A stretch of 64,000 nucleotides of DNA, taken from assembly GCA_003058525.1 (NCBI GenBank), contig QBVD01000040.1:78279-142278 (forward strand), written 5' to 3'. The position numbers and the translations under genes are program-made. Positions 18,254 to 26,778 of this stretch are shown here, one piece after another. The notes under the pieces were generated by a model. That model did not search any database. It was not told where the DNA came from and saw only the letters and a program-made list of their open reading frames with translations. The stretch is from a gamma proteobacterium symbiont of Ctena orbiculata. Lineage in GTDB: Bacteria > Pseudomonadota > Gammaproteobacteria > Chromatiales > Chromatiaceae. Each line of letters starts with the position of its first letter. The stretch's first letter is position 1.

Positions 18254-19165
18254 ATGCCCAAACTGTTAACAACAAGTCAACTCAGCCGTCACTTCGGAAG
18301 CAGCCAGGTAGTATCTGCTGTTGATCTGAAATTGATGCGGGGTGACATTCTTGGCTTGCTGGGACCCAATGGCGCGGGCAAATCGACTATCATGCGGATG
18401 CTCAGCGGTGACCTTGCACCCAGCGCAGGCACCATATCCATCTGTGGAGAGGACCTGTTGAACCGGCCGACCCAGGCAAAACGTTTTATCGGCTACCTCC
18501 CGGAACGCCCTCCCCTGCATCGTGACCAGACCGTGGATGAGTATCTGTGGGACTGCGCCCACCTGCATGGACTGAAAAGAAGACAATCGATGCAGGCACG
18601 GGAACGCACCAAGAATCGCTGCGGCCTGGAACAGGCGGGAAGACGACTGATACGAAAACTCTCCAAGGGTTTTCAACAACGGGTCGGTCTTGCCCAGGCG
18701 ATCATTCACGACCCTCGGGTTGTCATCCTGGATGAGCCGACAGACGGACTGGACCCGGCACAGATCCGCCAGGTTCGTGAATTGATCCAGGAACTTGCCC
18801 AGGATAAAGGGGTGATCCTGTCCAGCCATATCCTGCCGGAGATAGAAGCGACCTGTAACCGGGTCACCATTCTGCAACAGGGAAAGAGCGTCTATAGCGG
18901 GGAGATAACGCCGCCGGCGCAGGCCTGTTATCGTATCGGCCTCGACCGGAACCCGGAGCCGGAATCGATCAAGGCGATGACCGGGGTGGCAGAGGCAGAG
19001 CAGATGCACACCGACTACTATCGCATCACCTTGGAACCGGGTTGCCAACCCAGTGAACTGGTAAGACAGATCGTGGCGCAGGGATGGGGCTTGATTGAGC
19101 TGAAACCGGAGCGGATGAGTCTCGAACAACTGTTTCTGCAGGCCACCACCGGGGGGCATTCATGA
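18254..19165 (+). CDS. ABC transporter ATP-binding protein (GldA-like)
   Basis: 303 residues from the ATG at 18254 (an in-frame upstream start at 18209 adds 15 residues that do not look like the family). Walker A GPNGAGKST is at residues 37-45, the signature-like LSKGFQQRVGLAQ near 137, Walker B VVILDEPTDGLDP near 158 and the switch His in VILSSHILPE. The C-terminal third is a divergent accessory domain. The following two genes encode an ABC-2 permease and a GldG-like protein, each overlapped by four bases, so the three form one operon resembling the GldAFG gliding/export module. The cargo is unknown. Confidence 0.9.
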   Translation: MPKLLTTSQLSRHFGSSQVVSAVDLKLMRGDILGLLGPNGAGKSTIMRMLSGDLAPSAGTISICGEDLLNRPTQAKRFIGYLPERPPLHRDQTVDEYLWDCAHLHGLKRRQSMQARERTKNRCGLEQAGRRLIRKLSKGFQQRVGLAQAIIHDPRVVILDEPTDGLDPAQIRQVRELIQELAQDKGVILSSHILPEIEATCNRVTILQQGKSVYSGEITPPAQACYRIGLDRNPEPESIKAMTGVAEAEQMHTDYYRITLEPGCQPSELVRQIVAQGWGLIELKPERMSLEQLFLQATTGGHS

Positions 19166-19887
19166 CGCCCTATCTGGCCTGGATGGAGTGGCGGAGATTG
19201 ATGCGCACACCACTGCCCTGGGTTATCTTCAGTCTCAGTCTGAGCCTGCTGAGCTGGCAGTTTCTCGCCACGCTGGAGATCTTCAACGGTATGCAGCCGT
19301 CCAATCGCAGCCTGGGACTGAGCCACCATCTGGGGCTGCAGCTCTACGGCCTTGCCTCGGTGCTGATCCTGATCATCACGCCGATCATTACGATCCGCAG
19401 TTTCAGCGAGTCGTTTCGCGACGGCAGTTATGCCCTCCTGAGCAGCGCACCGCTATCAAACCTCTCCATACTTGCGGGCAAATTTCTCGCTATCCTGATG
19501 TTTCAGTTATTGTTCATCCTGATACCGTTACTGCTTTGCGTGAGCCTCATCTCAGGCATCCAGCTCGACTTTGGACTGCTGTTTGCCGCCACCCTCGGAT
19601 TACTTCTGTTGAGCGGCGCATTCACCGCTATCGGTCTCTACTTCTCGACACTCAATGAGAACCCGGGAATCGCTGCCGCAGGCAGCTATGGTCTGCTGTT
19701 GTTGATTTCTCTGCTCGATCAAAATACCGAGGGCGGCAGTTTTATACACTGGCTGGCCTGGCCCTCCCACTATCTCGATCTGCAGCTCGGTCTCATACGT
19801 TTCGGTGATCTGGCCTACTTCCTGTTACTGATGCTCTTCTTTCTAGGCCTGGCGCTATACAGGCTCGACAAGAGGCGTCGTGGATGA
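19162..19887 (+). CDS. ABC-2 type permease (GldF-like)
   Basis: 241 residues with six hydrophobic segments, beginning WMEWRRLMRTPLPWVIFSLS, and IITPIITIRSFSESFRDGSYALLSS in the cytoplasmic loop that is characteristic of the GldF/NosY group. The gene overlaps its ATPase by four bases (ATGA) and the next gene by four, so it is the membrane component of the module. Confidence 0.88.
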   Translation: MTPYLAWMEWRRLMRTPLPWVIFSLSLSLLSWQFLATLEIFNGMQPSNRSLGLSHHLGLQLYGLASVLILIITPIITIRSFSESFRDGSYALLSSAPLSNLSILAGKFLAILMFQLLFILIPLLLCVSLISGIQLDFGLLFAATLGLLLLSGAFTAIGLYFSTLNENPGIAAAGSYGLLLLISLLDQNTEGGSFIHWLAWPSHYLDLQLGLIRFGDLAYFLLLMLFFLGLALYRLDKRRRG

Positions 19888-21218
19888 TTAATTGGGTAGG
19901 CTCACGTCTCAACGATCTGCTGTTCCATCTGGTGATGACCGTCTTGCTGGTGCTGCTGGCCTGGCTCAGCAGTCGCTACGACATGCAGTGGGATTGGACC
20001 CGCCAGGGCAGCAACAGCCTCAATCCAGCCAGCATCGATATCCTGCAACGCACACCGGGTGAGCTGAGCATAACGGCATATGTGGCAGAAACGGCCAAGC
20101 TGCGTGATCGCATTCAACGCTTTGTAGCCCGTTATCAGCACCACAAACCAAATATCGAGTTGACCTTCATCGATCCCCTGCGCCGCCCTGATGAAGCACG
20201 CCGTCAGGGCATCAGCCTATCCGGTGAGATTGTGCTGCGCTATGAACAGAGGGAGGAGCGTATCCAGAAAGTGGACGAGGAGCAGTTCAGTAACGCCATC
20301 CTGCGCCTGGGCCGTGACAACAGCTACTGGATAGCAGGGCTCAGCGGCCATGGCGAACGCGATCTTACGGGCAAGGCGAATCACGATCTTGGCGAGTTCG
20401 GTCAATCTCTCAAACAGCAGGGATACCAGATCGCGGGGCTTGACCTCGCCACTTCATCCGGCCCGCCCGACAATACCGCATTGCTGATCATCGCCTCCCC
20501 TATCCGCGCCCTATTGCCGGGTGAGATCGAACGGCTTTCCGAATATGTTGCGGAGGGTGGCAACCTGTTGCTGTTGAACGACCCGGACAACTGGATTCTG
20601 GGTGATTTGATACAGCAGCTTTTCGGTATCGAACAGTTACCGGGCACGATCGTGGATGCCAATGTCAAGGCGTTGGGTATCGATAATCCGGCCATCGCTG
20701 TGGTCCCGGAATATTCCAATCACGAAGCCACCCGAGGATTCAATCTGCTGACCCTGTTTCCACAGTCGGCGGCGCTCACACTCTCCGAGCAGCGGGATTG
20801 GGAAGCGACGCCCCTGTTGCGAACCCTGTATAAGAGTTGGAACGAAACCGGTCCACTGAGTGGTGATATCGAGCGCAATCCATTGGCAGGTGAGGAGGCG
20901 GGCCCGCTCACGATCGGCATTGCTCTCGAACGCCGGCACAATGACAGGGAACAGCGGATACTGGTGATCGGTGATGGTGACTTTCTCGCCAACAGCTATC
21001 TCAACAATGCCGGCAACCTCGATCTTGGTCTCTCGCTCTGCCGCTGGCTGGTCGGGGATGATCAGCTGATCGGCATACCCGCGCCACAAGCCAGCGACCG
21101 CGAACTGCATCTGTCGAGGCTTGCCATCGGCACAATCGGCCTCGGTTCCCTGATTGTGCTGCCGCTCATGCTACTGGCTGTCGGCGCTGTCATGGCCTGG
21201 CGACGGAATCGTGCATAG
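19884..21218 (+). CDS. GldG-like ABC-transporter auxiliary protein
   Basis: 444 residues. An N-terminal membrane segment (LVMTVLLVLLAWLSSRY) is followed by a periplasmic domain with DWTRQGSNSLNPASIDILQR, ITAYV and FIDPLRRPDEARRQGIS, then LLIIASPIRALLPGEIERLSEYVAEGGNLLLLNDPD and a C-terminal membrane segment (LGSLIVLPLMLLAVGAVMAW). This is the arrangement of the GldG family (Gldg/ABC_transp_aux). In Bacteroidetes the family works with GldA and GldF; in proteobacteria its role is not settled. Confidence 0.87.
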   Translation: MINWVGSRLNDLLFHLVMTVLLVLLAWLSSRYDMQWDWTRQGSNSLNPASIDILQRTPGELSITAYVAETAKLRDRIQRFVARYQHHKPNIELTFIDPLRRPDEARRQGISLSGEIVLRYEQREERIQKVDEEQFSNAILRLGRDNSYWIAGLSGHGERDLTGKANHDLGEFGQSLKQQGYQIAGLDLATSSGPPDNTALLIIASPIRALLPGEIERLSEYVAEGGNLLLLNDPDNWILGDLIQQLFGIEQLPGTIVDANVKALGIDNPAIAVVPEYSNHEATRGFNLLTLFPQSAALTLSEQRDWEATPLLRTLYKSWNETGPLSGDIERNPLAGEEAGPLTIGIALERRHNDREQRILVIGDGDFLANSYLNNAGNLDLGLSLCRWLVGDDQLIGIPAPQASDRELHLSRLAIGTIGLGSLIVLPLMLLAVGAVMAWRRNRA

Positions 21219-21220
21219 CG

Positions 21221-21700
21221 ATGGTAACAAGAACCAAAATCAATCTGCTCCTGCTTGCTGTCGCAGGTCTGTCGGGACTGCTGATATGGTTATCACAACC
21301 AGCCCCCCTGCCGCCCCTCACCCACCTCGATCCGCAACAGATCAACCGCATAAGGATCAATGATCTTCAGGGGCGTGAAATCAGTTTGATGCGGCGACAG
21401 AACCAATGGATGAGCGGCGACCAACCCGCCGATCAATCCAGGGTCGAGCAACTGCTGAAAATCTGCCGGACCCCCAGCCTGAGCCGATTCACAGCTCCTG
21501 ATGACCTGGAACCCTATGGCCTGGCACCATCCCCTATCGTGATGACACTCGATGACACGACACTCAGCTTCGGCAACAACGATCCGGTCAATGGCTGGCG
21601 TTATGTCCTCCATCAGAGGCAGATGCACCTGATTGCGGATGGCTTCTATCACCACCTCATCGCACCGGCTGAAGCCTGGCTGGCGAAAACCACAGATTAG
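21221..21700 (+). CDS. DUF4340-like membrane-anchored protein
   Basis: 159 residues: one N-terminal membrane anchor (INLLLLAVAGLSGLLIWL) and an extracytoplasmic part with LDPQQINRIRI, ISLMRRQNQWM and PYGLAPSPIVMTLDDTTLSFG, resembling DUF4340 proteins that accompany GldG-like operons. It starts two bases after the GldG-like stop and is likely the last gene of the export operon, ahead of mutM 17 bp downstream. The family match is by pattern, so confidence is moderate. Confidence 0.7.
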   Translation: MVTRTKINLLLLAVAGLSGLLIWLSQPAPLPPLTHLDPQQINRIRINDLQGREISLMRRQNQWMSGDQPADQSRVEQLLKICRTPSLSRFTAPDDLEPYGLAPSPIVMTLDDTTLSFGNNDPVNGWRYVLHQRQMHLIADGFYHHLIAPAEAWLAKTTD

Positions 21701-21717
21701 TATGAGAACCTGAACGA

Positions 21718-22533
21718 ATGCCTGAACTGCCGGAGGTCGAAACTACACGCCGGGGCATAGCCCCCCATATCACCGGCCAACGCATACGTCAGGTCACTAT
21801 CCGTCAACCCAGGTTGCGGTGGCCGATTCCCGAGGATCTGCCATGCACATTGAAGGGGAGGAAGCTGTTATCGGTGGACAGGCGGGGCAAATACCTGCTG
21901 ATGGCCTTTCATCACGGCACCTTGATCATGCATCTCGGCATGTCCGGCAGCCTGCGCATTGTCGAAGCTGATACGGCAATACAAAAACACGATCATTTCG
22001 ACCTTCTGCTGGGCAATGGCCTGCGACTCAGACTGCGTGATCCAAGACGTTTCGGCGCAGTGCTCTGGACCGATCAACCGGCCATCAACCACCCCCTGCT
22101 CGCCGATCTCGGTCCGGAACCCCTTGGCGACACGTTTGACGGCGACTATCTGTTTGCCCGGGGCAAGGTGCGTCGTACCGTGATCAAACAGCTGATCATG
22201 GACAGTAAGACCGTTGTCGGAATCGGAAACATCTATGCCAGCGAGTCCCTGTTCCGTGCCGCCATCCATCCCACCCGACCCAGCAACCGGATCTCCCGCC
22301 GGCGCTATCAGAGACTGGCGGAGGAGATCCGTGACGTACTCGAGGAGGCAATCGCCCAGGGCGGCACCACCCTGCGGGATTTTCTCAAAGAGGACGGCAA
22401 TCCCGGTTACTTCGCCCAGTCGCTTCAGGTCTACGGCAAGCCGGGGAAGCCCTGTCCAAGATGCGGCGGGACTATTTGCCGCAAAACCATCGGACAGCGT
22501 TCCACATTCTTCTGCCCCGCCTGCCAGCGCTGA
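21718..22533 (+). CDS. mutM: Formamidopyrimidine-DNA glycosylase
   Basis: 271 residues. The catalytic N-terminus PELPEVETTRRGI (Pro2, Glu3) is intact, the void-filling MHLGMSG and the H2TH motif (VVGIGNIYASESLFRA) are present, and a C-terminal zinc finger is formed by CPRCGG...CPACQR. It excises 8-oxoguanine and ring-opened purines. Start and length are standard. Confidence 0.97.
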   Translation: MPELPEVETTRRGIAPHITGQRIRQVTIRQPRLRWPIPEDLPCTLKGRKLLSVDRRGKYLLMAFHHGTLIMHLGMSGSLRIVEADTAIQKHDHFDLLLGNGLRLRLRDPRRFGAVLWTDQPAINHPLLADLGPEPLGDTFDGDYLFARGKVRRTVIKQLIMDSKTVVGIGNIYASESLFRAAIHPTRPSNRISRRRYQRLAEEIRDVLEEAIAQGGTTLRDFLKEDGNPGYFAQSLQVYGKPGKPCPRCGGTICRKTIGQRSTFFCPACQR

Positions 22534-22599
22534 TGAAAGAAAGATGCTGCTTGACACTCTCGCCACCCCCTCCTAGCATGCGTGGACTTTGTGTGAGTC

Positions 22600-23577
22600 A
22601 TGACAGCCATGGATATAACAACTATTCGCGAACTCATCAGCGACGACATGGATGCTGTCGACAAAATGATCATCCAGCAGCTGAAATCGGATGTGGTGCT
22701 GATCAACCGGATTGGCGCCTATATCGTCCATAGCGGAGGAAAACGACTGCGGCCGATGATTGTGCTGTTGGCCGCCCGCGCCTGCGGTTACGCGGGCGGG
22801 AGGCATATCGACCTGGCCGCCATCATCGAGTTCATCCATACCGCCACACTGCTGCACGATGATGTGGTGGATGGCTCTGATCTACGGCGGAACCGGGAGA
22901 CCGCGAATACGGTATGGGGTAACGAGGCGAGTGTTCTGGTAGGTGACTTTCTCTACTCCCGCTCCTTCGAGATGATGGTCGAGGTGGGCCGCATGCCGGT
23001 AATGGACATCCTCTCTCACGCCACCAACCGCATCGCGGAAGGCGAGGTGCTGCAGCTGCTGAATGTGCACAATCCCGATACCAGCGAAGCGGAATACATG
23101 GAGGTGATAAAACGCAAGACAGCCACCCTGTTCGAGGCCGGTACGCGTCTTGGCGGCATCATCTCCGAGGTTGCCGAAGATCAGCAACAGGCGCTGGCGG
23201 ATTACGGACTGCATCTGGGTATCGCCTTCCAGCTGGTGGATGACGCCCTGGACTACAACTCAGAGAATAAGGAGATCGGTAAAAACATCGGCGACGACCT
23301 GGCGGAAGGCAAACCGACCCTGCCGCTGATCCAGGCGATGAAGTGCGCCGGCCAAGAAAAAAGCCGACGCCTGGCAAATATCATCGAAAACGGCGGCCTG
23401 GAAGAGATCGATTTCGTCATGCAGGCCATCGCCGACTGCGACGCCATCAACTACACCCAACAGCTCGCGCAACAGCAGGCGCAACAGGCCAAACGCGCCC
23501 TCGAAGCCCTGCCCGAGACCCCCTATCGGCAGGCACTCGCCAGCCTCGCAGACTTCTCAGTCGCCAGAACCAATTGA
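22600..23577 (+). CDS. ispB: Octaprenyl diphosphate synthase
   Basis: 325 residues, a trans-polyprenyl diphosphate synthase. The first Asp-rich motif is in TATLLHDDVVDGSDLRRN and the second in AFQLVDDALDYNSENKEIGKN; GGKRLRPMIVLLAA carries the pyrophosphate-binding residues. It makes the C40 side chain of ubiquinone or menaquinone. A Met three residues further in (MDITTIRE) could be the true start. The gene is followed by tRNA-Pro as the last ordinary gene before the defence island. Confidence 0.95.
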   Translation: MTAMDITTIRELISDDMDAVDKMIIQQLKSDVVLINRIGAYIVHSGGKRLRPMIVLLAARACGYAGGRHIDLAAIIEFIHTATLLHDDVVDGSDLRRNRETANTVWGNEASVLVGDFLYSRSFEMMVEVGRMPVMDILSHATNRIAEGEVLQLLNVHNPDTSEAEYMEVIKRKTATLFEAGTRLGGIISEVAEDQQQALADYGLHLGIAFQLVDDALDYNSENKEIGKNIGDDLAEGKPTLPLIQAMKCAGQEKSRRLANIIENGGLEEIDFVMQAIADCDAINYTQQLAQQQAQQAKRALEALPETPYRQALASLADFSVARTN

Positions 23578-23646
23578 ATCGACTACCCGTTTCCATTACT
23601 ATCTCTCGCTCGCTGCGTCAGCTTTATGCTGACCCAGATCAAGATT

Positions 23647-23723
23647 CGGGGTGTAGCTCAGCCTGGTAGAGCACTGTCTTCGGGAGGCAGGGGCCGGAGG
23701 TTCGAATCCTCTCACCCCGACCA
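23647..23723 (+). tRNA. tRNA-Pro (anticodon CGG)
   Basis: A complete 77-nt cloverleaf with encoded CCA. The acceptor CGGGGTG pairs with CACCCCG, the D-arm is GCTC...GAGC, the anticodon loop is TTCGGGA (CGG), and the T-arm contains GGAGG TTCGAAT CCTCT. It closely resembles E. coli proK. It lies at the boundary with the accessory region; I found no repeat of its 3' end further downstream, so use as an integration site is unproven. Confidence 0.97.
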
Positions 23724-23839
23724 ACAAAATCAATAAGTTACCATCACCTCGCCGCACTACCTCCCTTTTTATAGGTTAACAATCAGGTTAAAAAGTAACT
23801 TACAACATGCAAAAAAATACTTGGCATTTCGCTCGCGCC

Positions 23840-24108
23840 TAGGGCCTGTTAACACTAATCCAATCGGCTCTGTTGTGTCTGAAAATGCGCCAATCAAGGC
23901 GCGAGGAGTGAGGTTTGGTGATTCCAAATGAGCGACGAGCAACGCCGAGTGGCGCATTTTCAGGCACAACCCGAAGGGCTGGGGCTGTTTTTCCACCCAG
24001 CGGCGTTATCATTCACTCATTTAGCACGGCTAAACCTCGCTCATTCTGCCTTGCTGGGTAAAAAAACAGCTCCAGCAGAGTCGATTGGATTAGTGTTAAC
24101 AGGCCCTA
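23840..24108. mobile_element. Family 1 MITE-like element, intact (269 bp)
   Basis: The same inverted termini as the copy at 10407-10728, TAGGGCCTGTTAACACTAAT at the left and the reverse complement ending at 24108. The interior is related but inverted, with TGCGCCAATCAAGGCGCGAG near the left and the ACCCAGCGGCGTTATCATTC block near the middle. It encodes nothing recognisable. It is the first thing after tRNA-Pro and marks the edge of the AT-rich, foreign-looking stretch ahead of hsdM. Confidence 0.8.
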
Positions 24109-24586
24109 GTACAAATCGTAGAATTTCGTATTCAGAGACGGTTAATCCTAGAAGTTGAAATACGTCTCTCGCGATAACTATATATAGATTCATGATCATC
24201 TTCTCCAGATTAAAACAATCATGATAGCCCGAACCGAGTTATCTAATTAGAGTTTACCGTCTGCTAAAACCATGTCGTAGAGATAATTATCCAGACCAAG
24301 AATGTAAGATCTTGCTGTATAGCTATATCACCAAGACAGTAACCTACAATTGAAATTAAGTTTGTTTAAATACCTGGATTGACAAATTATTTTTCTTTGA
24401 ATCCCTTTGCGTAGATAACTTACGAAATAATAAAATCAGGTAACTATAAGTAAAGGTTCTCTCTTATAAATATGCTTATGGCATCAATGATATACTTATG
24501 ACGAATGTAAAAAGTAGTCTGTGATTTATAGATATATGAAATCTAAAAATTCACTGGCGTAATAACTAAAATTTAGGGGACAGAAT
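24109..24586. other. AT-rich gene-free leader of the restriction-modification island
   Basis: About 480 bp, visibly richer in A and T than the flanking chromosome. I see no complete gene. Several A/T-rich -10-like boxes occur, but none with a convincing -35 partner. A short minus-strand open stretch near 24117-24232 reads into the MITE and is probably accidental. The sequence AGGGGA at 24575-24580 is the ribosome-binding site for the TTG start of hsdM. Confidence 0.55.
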
Positions 24587-26587
24587 TTGAACCAGCAAAA
24601 TCTTGCCGGTTTTATCTGGTCAGTGGCTGACCTATTACGAGGTGATTTCAAGCGGTCGGAGTTTGGCAGAGTAATCCTGCCGTTTACCTTATTAAGGCGT
24701 CTTGAGTGTGTGTTGGAGCCCACACGAGAGGCCGTGCTCAAACGCCACGCCAAACTGAAGGACTCCAGCATTGAGCTCGATACCGTTCTGCCAAAGGTTT
24801 CTGGCCATCGCTACTACAACACTTCCAGATATCAGCTGGCCAATCTTGGCGAAACCGAGACCCGGGCGAACCTTGAAGACTACCTCTCCAAGTTCAGCGA
24901 GAACACCCGGCAGATCTTCGACTACTTCAATTTCGCCATCTGGCTCGATCGGCTAGTCGATGCCAACCTGCTCTACTTGGTGGTACAGAAGTTCGCCGTC
25001 ATTGATCTCCATCCCAAGGCTATCACTAACCATGAGATGGGATTGGTCTTTGAGGAGCTGATCCGGCGCTTCGCAGAGAGTGCCAATGACACTGCAGGTG
25101 AGTACTTCACCCCCCGCGATGTGGTGCGCTTGGCCACCACCCTGATCTTCGCCCCTGATCAGGAGGTACTGAAGGGAGAGGGTGTGGTACGCACTATCTA
25201 TGACCCCTGCTGCGGCACCGGAGGTTTCCTCGCCTCTGGTATCGAACAGGTTCATGAATGGACCGACAAGACACGCATCGTCCCCTTCGGCCAGGAGCTC
25301 AACCCGGAATCCTACGCCATCGCCATGGCGGATATGATGGTCAAGGGGTACGATCCCAAGAATCTCCACTTCGGCAACACCCTGAGCGATGACAAACTAC
25401 CCTTCGAGCGATTCAACTACTGCCTTGCCAATCCACCCTTCGGCGTGGACTGGAAGAAGGTCCAGAAGGCCGTCTCCGACGAACACCGTTACAAGGGGCA
25501 TGGTGGCCGTTTCGGTCCTGGCTTGCCAAGGGTCTCCGACGGCTCCCTGCTGTTCCTCATGCATTTGCTCTCCAAGCGCAGCGACAATGGGGGCGGCACC
25601 CGTATCGGCATCGTCCTCAACGGTTCGCCTCTCTTCACCGGCGGGGCAGGCTCCGGGGAGTCTGAGATTCGCCGCTGGATTCTGGAGAACGACTGGCTGG
25701 AAGCGATCGTCGCCCTACCCACCGATCTCTTCTACAACACCGGCATCGCCACATACATCTGGGTGCTCAGCAACCACAAGGAGAAACAGCGCAAAGGCAA
25801 GGTACAGCTGATCGACGCCACCAGCCAGTGGGCCTCCATGCGCAAGAGTCTCGGCAGCAAGCGCCGCTATATCACAGACGAGCAAGTCGCTGACATAGCC
25901 CGCCAACTCGAGGCATTCGAAGAGACCGAGACCTCGAAGATCTTCGCCACCACCGATTTCGGTTACCGGCGTATTACCGTGGAGCGGCCTCTGCAACTCC
26001 GCTTTGATCTGACTCGGGAAAACGTTGACCAATTAACCCAGGCCGTAAATGAAAAAGAGAGAAAGGGGGTAGAAAAAAAGGCCAAGAAGACAGGAAAGCC
26101 TGTAGAGGAGTTCATGCTGGACGGCCCATACGCCCTGCTGGATCAAAATGCGGATGGCAGAACATTCAACAGCCGGGATGATTTCTTCGAATTCATCGAG
26201 AGCCAGTTGACCTCCAAACTAGCGGCTGCCGACAAAAAGCTGATCCAGAAACACCTTGGTCAGCATGACCCGTCTGCTGAATACTGTAGTGACAAAAAAA
26301 ACAATTTTGAACCCAACCCTGACCTGCGCGACAACGAAAACGTCCCACTGAGTGAAGAGATCGAAAGCTACTTTGCACGCGAGGTAACCCCCCATGTCCC
26401 TGACGCCTGGATCGACACCGGCAAGCGGGACGAAAAGGATGGCGAGATCGGCATCGTCGGCTATGAGATCAATTTCAATCGCTACTTCTACAAGTATCAG
26501 CCACCAAGGCCCCTGGCTGAGATCGATGCCGAACTGAAGCAGGTAGAGCAAGAAATCATGGCGCTTCTTGGTGAGGTGACCACATAA
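24587..26587 (+). CDS. hsdM: Type I restriction-modification DNA methyltransferase subunit
   Basis: 666 residues. The N-terminal helical HsdM domain (LAGFIWSVADLLRGDFKRSEFGRVILPFTLLRRLECVL) precedes the N6-adenine methylase domain: the SAM-binding motif DPCCGTGGFLASGI is near residue 206 and the catalytic NPPF (LANPPFGVDW) near 282. With HsdS it methylates adenine at a bipartite site. The start is TTG, supported by AGGGGA six bases upstream and by the expected domain beginning immediately. It is the first gene of an island ending with hsdR; an Abi cassette separates it from its partners. Confidence 0.95.
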   Translation: MNQQNLAGFIWSVADLLRGDFKRSEFGRVILPFTLLRRLECVLEPTREAVLKRHAKLKDSSIELDTVLPKVSGHRYYNTSRYQLANLGETETRANLEDYLSKFSENTRQIFDYFNFAIWLDRLVDANLLYLVVQKFAVIDLHPKAITNHEMGLVFEELIRRFAESANDTAGEYFTPRDVVRLATTLIFAPDQEVLKGEGVVRTIYDPCCGTGGFLASGIEQVHEWTDKTRIVPFGQELNPESYAIAMADMMVKGYDPKNLHFGNTLSDDKLPFERFNYCLANPPFGVDWKKVQKAVSDEHRYKGHGGRFGPGLPRVSDGSLLFLMHLLSKRSDNGGGTRIGIVLNGSPLFTGGAGSGESEIRRWILENDWLEAIVALPTDLFYNTGIATYIWVLSNHKEKQRKGKVQLIDATSQWASMRKSLGSKRRYITDEQVADIARQLEAFEETETSKIFATTDFGYRRITVERPLQLRFDLTRENVDQLTQAVNEKERKGVEKKAKKTGKPVEEFMLDGPYALLDQNADGRTFNSRDDFFEFIESQLTSKLAAADKKLIQKHLGQHDPSAEYCSDKKNNFEPNPDLRDNENVPLSEEIESYFAREVTPHVPDAWIDTGKRDEKDGEIGIVGYEINFNRYFYKYQPPRPLAEIDAELKQVEQEIMALLGEVTT

Positions 26588-26671
26588 TTTAGTTATGTAA
26601 TTATCATTATAAAACAAAGGATTACGCAAGTGTCTCTTTTTGCCGACACCATATCGAGCTGTAAAGTCTAC

Positions 26672-26700
26672 TTGACGCTGTGGTTAAGTACGCTTAACAT
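26672..26700 (+). promoter_or_regulatory. Sigma-70-type promoter ahead of the Abi module
   Basis: TTGACG (26672-26677) and TAACAT (26695-26700) lie 17 bp apart, a good housekeeping match, in the 191-bp gap after hsdM. It would start transcription near 26707, just ahead of a terminator-like hairpin and the Abi gene, which implies that this cassette has its own transcription independent of hsdM. Confidence 0.6.
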
Positions 26701-26706
26701 TACAGT

Positions 26707-26767
26707 TAACAACACCCGCCAAGGCTATGCTCTTTGGAGTACCCTCAAACCGGCGGGTTACTTTTTT
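26707..26767 (+). ncRNA. Candidate short structured RNA ending in an intrinsic terminator, upstream of the Abi gene
   Basis: From the predicted start, about 60 nt contain ACCCGCC (26714-26720) pairing exactly with GGCGGGT (26752-26758) and followed by TAC and six T. The loop between them can form an inner CCAAG/CTTTGG pairing. The hairpin lies 11 bp from the Abi start codon, so most transcripts would end before the gene and produce a small RNA. Structured RNAs associated with AbiF-type genes have, to my recollection, been described; membership of that class is an inference. An alternative is simple attenuation of the Abi gene. Confidence 0.45.
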
Positions 26768-26778
26768 CCGGGGCCGGC

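Noticed and set aside
24117..24232. Minus-strand protein-like stretch in the hsdM leader
   Set aside because: No start or family match and it reads into the MITE; probably accidental.
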